64,000 nt of DNA from Clavulina sp. PMI_390. Lineage: Eukaryota > Basidiomycota > Agaricomycetes > Cantharellales > Hydnaceae. A model generated the notes under the pieces. That model saw nothing but the letters and a program-made list of their open reading frames with translations, was not told where the DNA came from and did not search any database. Position numbers and translations under genes: made by a program. Below are positions 61,970 to 64,000 of the stretch, piece after piece; the first letter of the stretch is position 1, and the number at the start of each line of letters is the position of its first letter. Location of the stretch: positions 188,910 to 252,909 of the forward strand of contig WIDE01000045.1 in assembly GCA_015039315.1 (NCBI GenBank), given 5' to 3'.

Positions 61970-62817
61970 TTATCCTTTAACATAATGGCCGATACTATGC
62001 GGGAAAAGGCTCTCTTCTTCCTCTGGGTTATCCATTCCCTTCCTATCCTTCACAGCCCAACAATCCATTGAGTCAATCCAATCGTCCGTTGGCTGACCCA
62101 TAATGCAACCCCCAAAAAATAACCGCCACACTGGAACCCAAGCATCTTGATACCACTGCACGTCTTCGCGCCGTGACCGCACATGCTCGTAAAATAAGAG
62201 CTCGCCACCTGATTTGAGATATCTTTGTACAAGGGCAGGAACTGCGGTCTTTGCGTTCGGGACACTGCAAAACGACAGAAATGAAATGATAGTGTCAACT
62301 GATTCAATGCCGTGTGCTTTGAGTTGGGCGCCGATGTTGGTGAGGTCTTCGGCGCCTAATGGGAGCAGGACGAGTGATCCGTCAGATTCCGTATAACCCT
62401 CCTTCGCTGCAGCTACGCGTAGAACATCGTGCATGGCGAGATTAGGCTCGAGGGCGACATATCTCTTGACTTTGGCTTTGTCGAGGTATTTGACGACATG
62501 TCCGTGGCCTGAACAGAGTCACCGGTCAAGGGCTGGCCGACGATCCCTCCAGTATAACTCCTTCACTCACCTGCCCCACAGTCAAATACAACCCCTGATG
62601 CGTAAGGCGTGATAAGTGTGGATTTCAGTGATGCGTTATGTTGATCGATTCCATCCCCCATCGGTCGCCATAGCGTGGAAAAGAATAAATCAGCTACGCG
62701 AGCTGGCTTCAACAGTGTGGAGGGGTTGGCGAAGAGGGCTGCGAAGAATGGACCAATACCCAATTTCAGGAGCTCGAAAATATCTAATGCTGGTCCAAGC
62801 CCTTGGGTGACTCTCAT
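61970..62817 (-). CDS. METTL7-like class I SAM-dependent methyltransferase, tandem copy 1
   Basis: Two exons. The start at 62817 (MRVTQGLGPALDIFELLKLG) is the first ATG in frame; longer readings use TTG. An N-terminal hydrophobic helix (ELLKLGIGPFFAALFA) could anchor it in the ER or lipid droplets as in METTL7/TMT1. Motif I VFDCGAGHGHVVKYL is rebuilt across the intron. Then come RYVALEPNLAMHDVL (acidic motif II), DTIISFLSFCSVPN, KSGGELLFYEHVR (post-motif III) and the METTL7-type end YQDAWVPVWRLFFGGC, then SMDCWAVKDRKGMD and IGHYVKG. METTL7 proteins methylate thiols, but the substrate here is not known. A TATA sequence lies near 62870-62877. Confidence 0.82.
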
Positions 62818-62869
62818 CTTCCTAAATGAGAAGGGGGGAGATAGAGACAAAGAGACGTAGCATGGTCAG

Positions 62870-62877
62870 GTTATATA
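62870..62877 (-). promoter_or_regulatory. TATA box of methyltransferase copy 1
   Basis: The minus strand reads TATATAA here, about 55 bp before the ATG at 62817. Confidence 0.45.
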
Positions 62878-63616
62878 GGAATTTGGCCACGCGGTACCGA
62901 GATTTGCCCTCGGCCAAAACACCAGAACCATCACTCAGGGAAGCTTACATGAACCCCTTCCCGAGTACTCTGGTACTTGCTCTCAGCATTCATACTGATT
63001 CTAACCCCGATGGCGCTTAAGTCACAAAGGAGAGAGCAACATGCGAGGAGTGCTAGGACGTTGAACATTGATGGGTGATGCGTCAACATTTATTTAGTAC
63101 TACATTATCATACAGTTTATATCAGCACCAGTTCTACTTTTCTCCTGTGGGCTGTCCCAGATCATGCACCTTCACGGTAGCGACCTGGACTGCGCGAGCA
63201 ATCGTTGATCTCACGCGATTATCCTATAGCGGAAGCAGTCCAGCAACAGTGCATCCTCCCCGGGCTGTTTGTTGATGAATATAACCAAACGAATATGGAA
63301 GTCAGAGATAGGCCGAGTCGAACGGAGAAATTACACCCACTTGTCACGTAGTAATATCCTAGCTGCAAAGTCACCTTTCACTCCCTTCGTTGTTTTCTTC
63401 GCCAAGCGAGCTTCGGTACGCGCCCCGTTACCACAAATGGCTTGAAGCCCCTGACCCCATAAAGTATACAGCCGTTATCACCTCTCGTTTCCCTCCCATT
63501 CATGTTATTGTTGAGTAACCGTGACACATGTCAAACTGCACACTCAACAAGCGCGAGCGAGAACGCCGAGACACTCCATCATACACGAATATACAAGTAT
63601 GCTACACATATCACCC
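62878..63616. other. Spacer between methyltransferase copies
   Basis: No gene is seen. The right end, from about 63399, is the duplicated 3' flank of copy 2, matching 61751-61969. Confidence 0.55.
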
Positions 63617-64000
63617 TTATCCTTTAACATAATGGCCAATCCTATGCGGGAAAAGGCTCTCTTCTTCCTCTGGGCTATCCATTCCCTTCCTGTCCTTCAC
63701 AGCCCAACAATCCATTGAATCAATCCAATCATCCGTCGGTTGGCCCACGACGCAACCTCCAATAAATAACCGCCACACCGGGACCCAAGCATCTTGGTAC
63801 CACTGCACATCCTGACGCTGAGAGCGTACATGCTCAAAGAATAGGAGCTCGCCGCCTGGTTTGAGATACGTTTGTATGAGGGCGGGGACTGAGGTCTTTG
63901 CGTTGGGGACGCTACAGAACGACAGGACAGAAATGATGGTATCAAATGCTTCAATATCGTGTGCTTTGAGTTGCGCGCCGATATTAACGAGGTCCTCGGC
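63617..64000 (-). CDS. METTL7-like methyltransferase, tandem copy 2 (cut by window end)
   Basis: Only the C-terminal ~127 codons are inside the window, all in an open frame: AEDLVNIGAQLKAHD, DTIISVLSFCSVPN, KPGGELLFFEHVRSQ, YQDAWVPVWRLFIGGC, SMDCWAVKDRKGMD and the stop at 63617 after IGHYVKG. It is closely similar to the copy ending at 61970, including about 220 bp of 3' flank. The N-terminal half and motif I lie outside. Confidence 0.83.
   Translation of the reverse strand, partial: AEDLVNIGAQLKAHDIEAFDTIISVLSFCSVPNAKTSVPALIQTYLKPGGELLFFEHVRSQRQDVQWYQDAWVPVWRLFIGGCVVGQPTDDWIDSMDCWAVKDRKGMDSPEEEESLFPHRIGHYVKG

Overview
The window is nuclear DNA of a filamentous basidiomycete, most likely an agaricomycete. 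Supporting features are dense short introns (mostly 50-100 nt), several micro-exons, short intergenic spacers, and basidiomycete-type families: a DUF6534 membrane protein, a small dsRBD protein, and very large N-terminal Fe(II)/2OG dioxygenase proteins. No tRNA, rRNA, CRISPR array or recognisable complete transposon was found. Positions 10951-11710 are an assembly gap. Gene models were built by hand from reading frame, splice signals and family conservation; outer ends are firmer than some inner exon edges.

Left part (1-22.2 kb), conserved housekeeping genes: a Hal4/Sat4-type kinase, NDUFS3 of complex I, a very large disordered protein, then after the gap VPS55, TRS120, DPM2, a soluble ABC ATPase, ELF1 and the proteasomal ATPase RPT3. 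Several are divergent pairs with 120-230 bp between start codons.

Middle part (22.2-32.7 kb), looser accessory region: about 1.6 kb without a convincing gene, a DUF6534 seven-helix membrane protein, a small dsRBD protein, and two tandem GT15 alpha-1,2-mannosyltransferases whose upstream DNA was duplicated with them. The second unit carries about 1.2 kb of extra DNA.

Right part (32.7-64 kb): PIK1 and ALG13 (divergent, 86 bp apart), OST3, SEC16, two tandem nuclear-type Fe2OG dioxygenase-domain proteins of over 1000 residues, kinesin-1, TOM40, a Ser/Thr-rich single-pass membrane protein, and two tandem METTL7-like methyltransferases, the second cut by the window end.

Two themes stand out. Many genes serve glycosylation and the secretory pathway (DPM2, ALG13, OST3, two GT15 enzymes, SEC16, TRS120, VPS55, PIK1). 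Three independent tandem gene duplications lie within 37 kb. The best candidate for something undescribed is the Fe2OG pair: both promoters share a conserved 28-nt block and together hold five copies of the 9-mer TTGACGCGT, and both proteins end in a bipartite nuclear signal.
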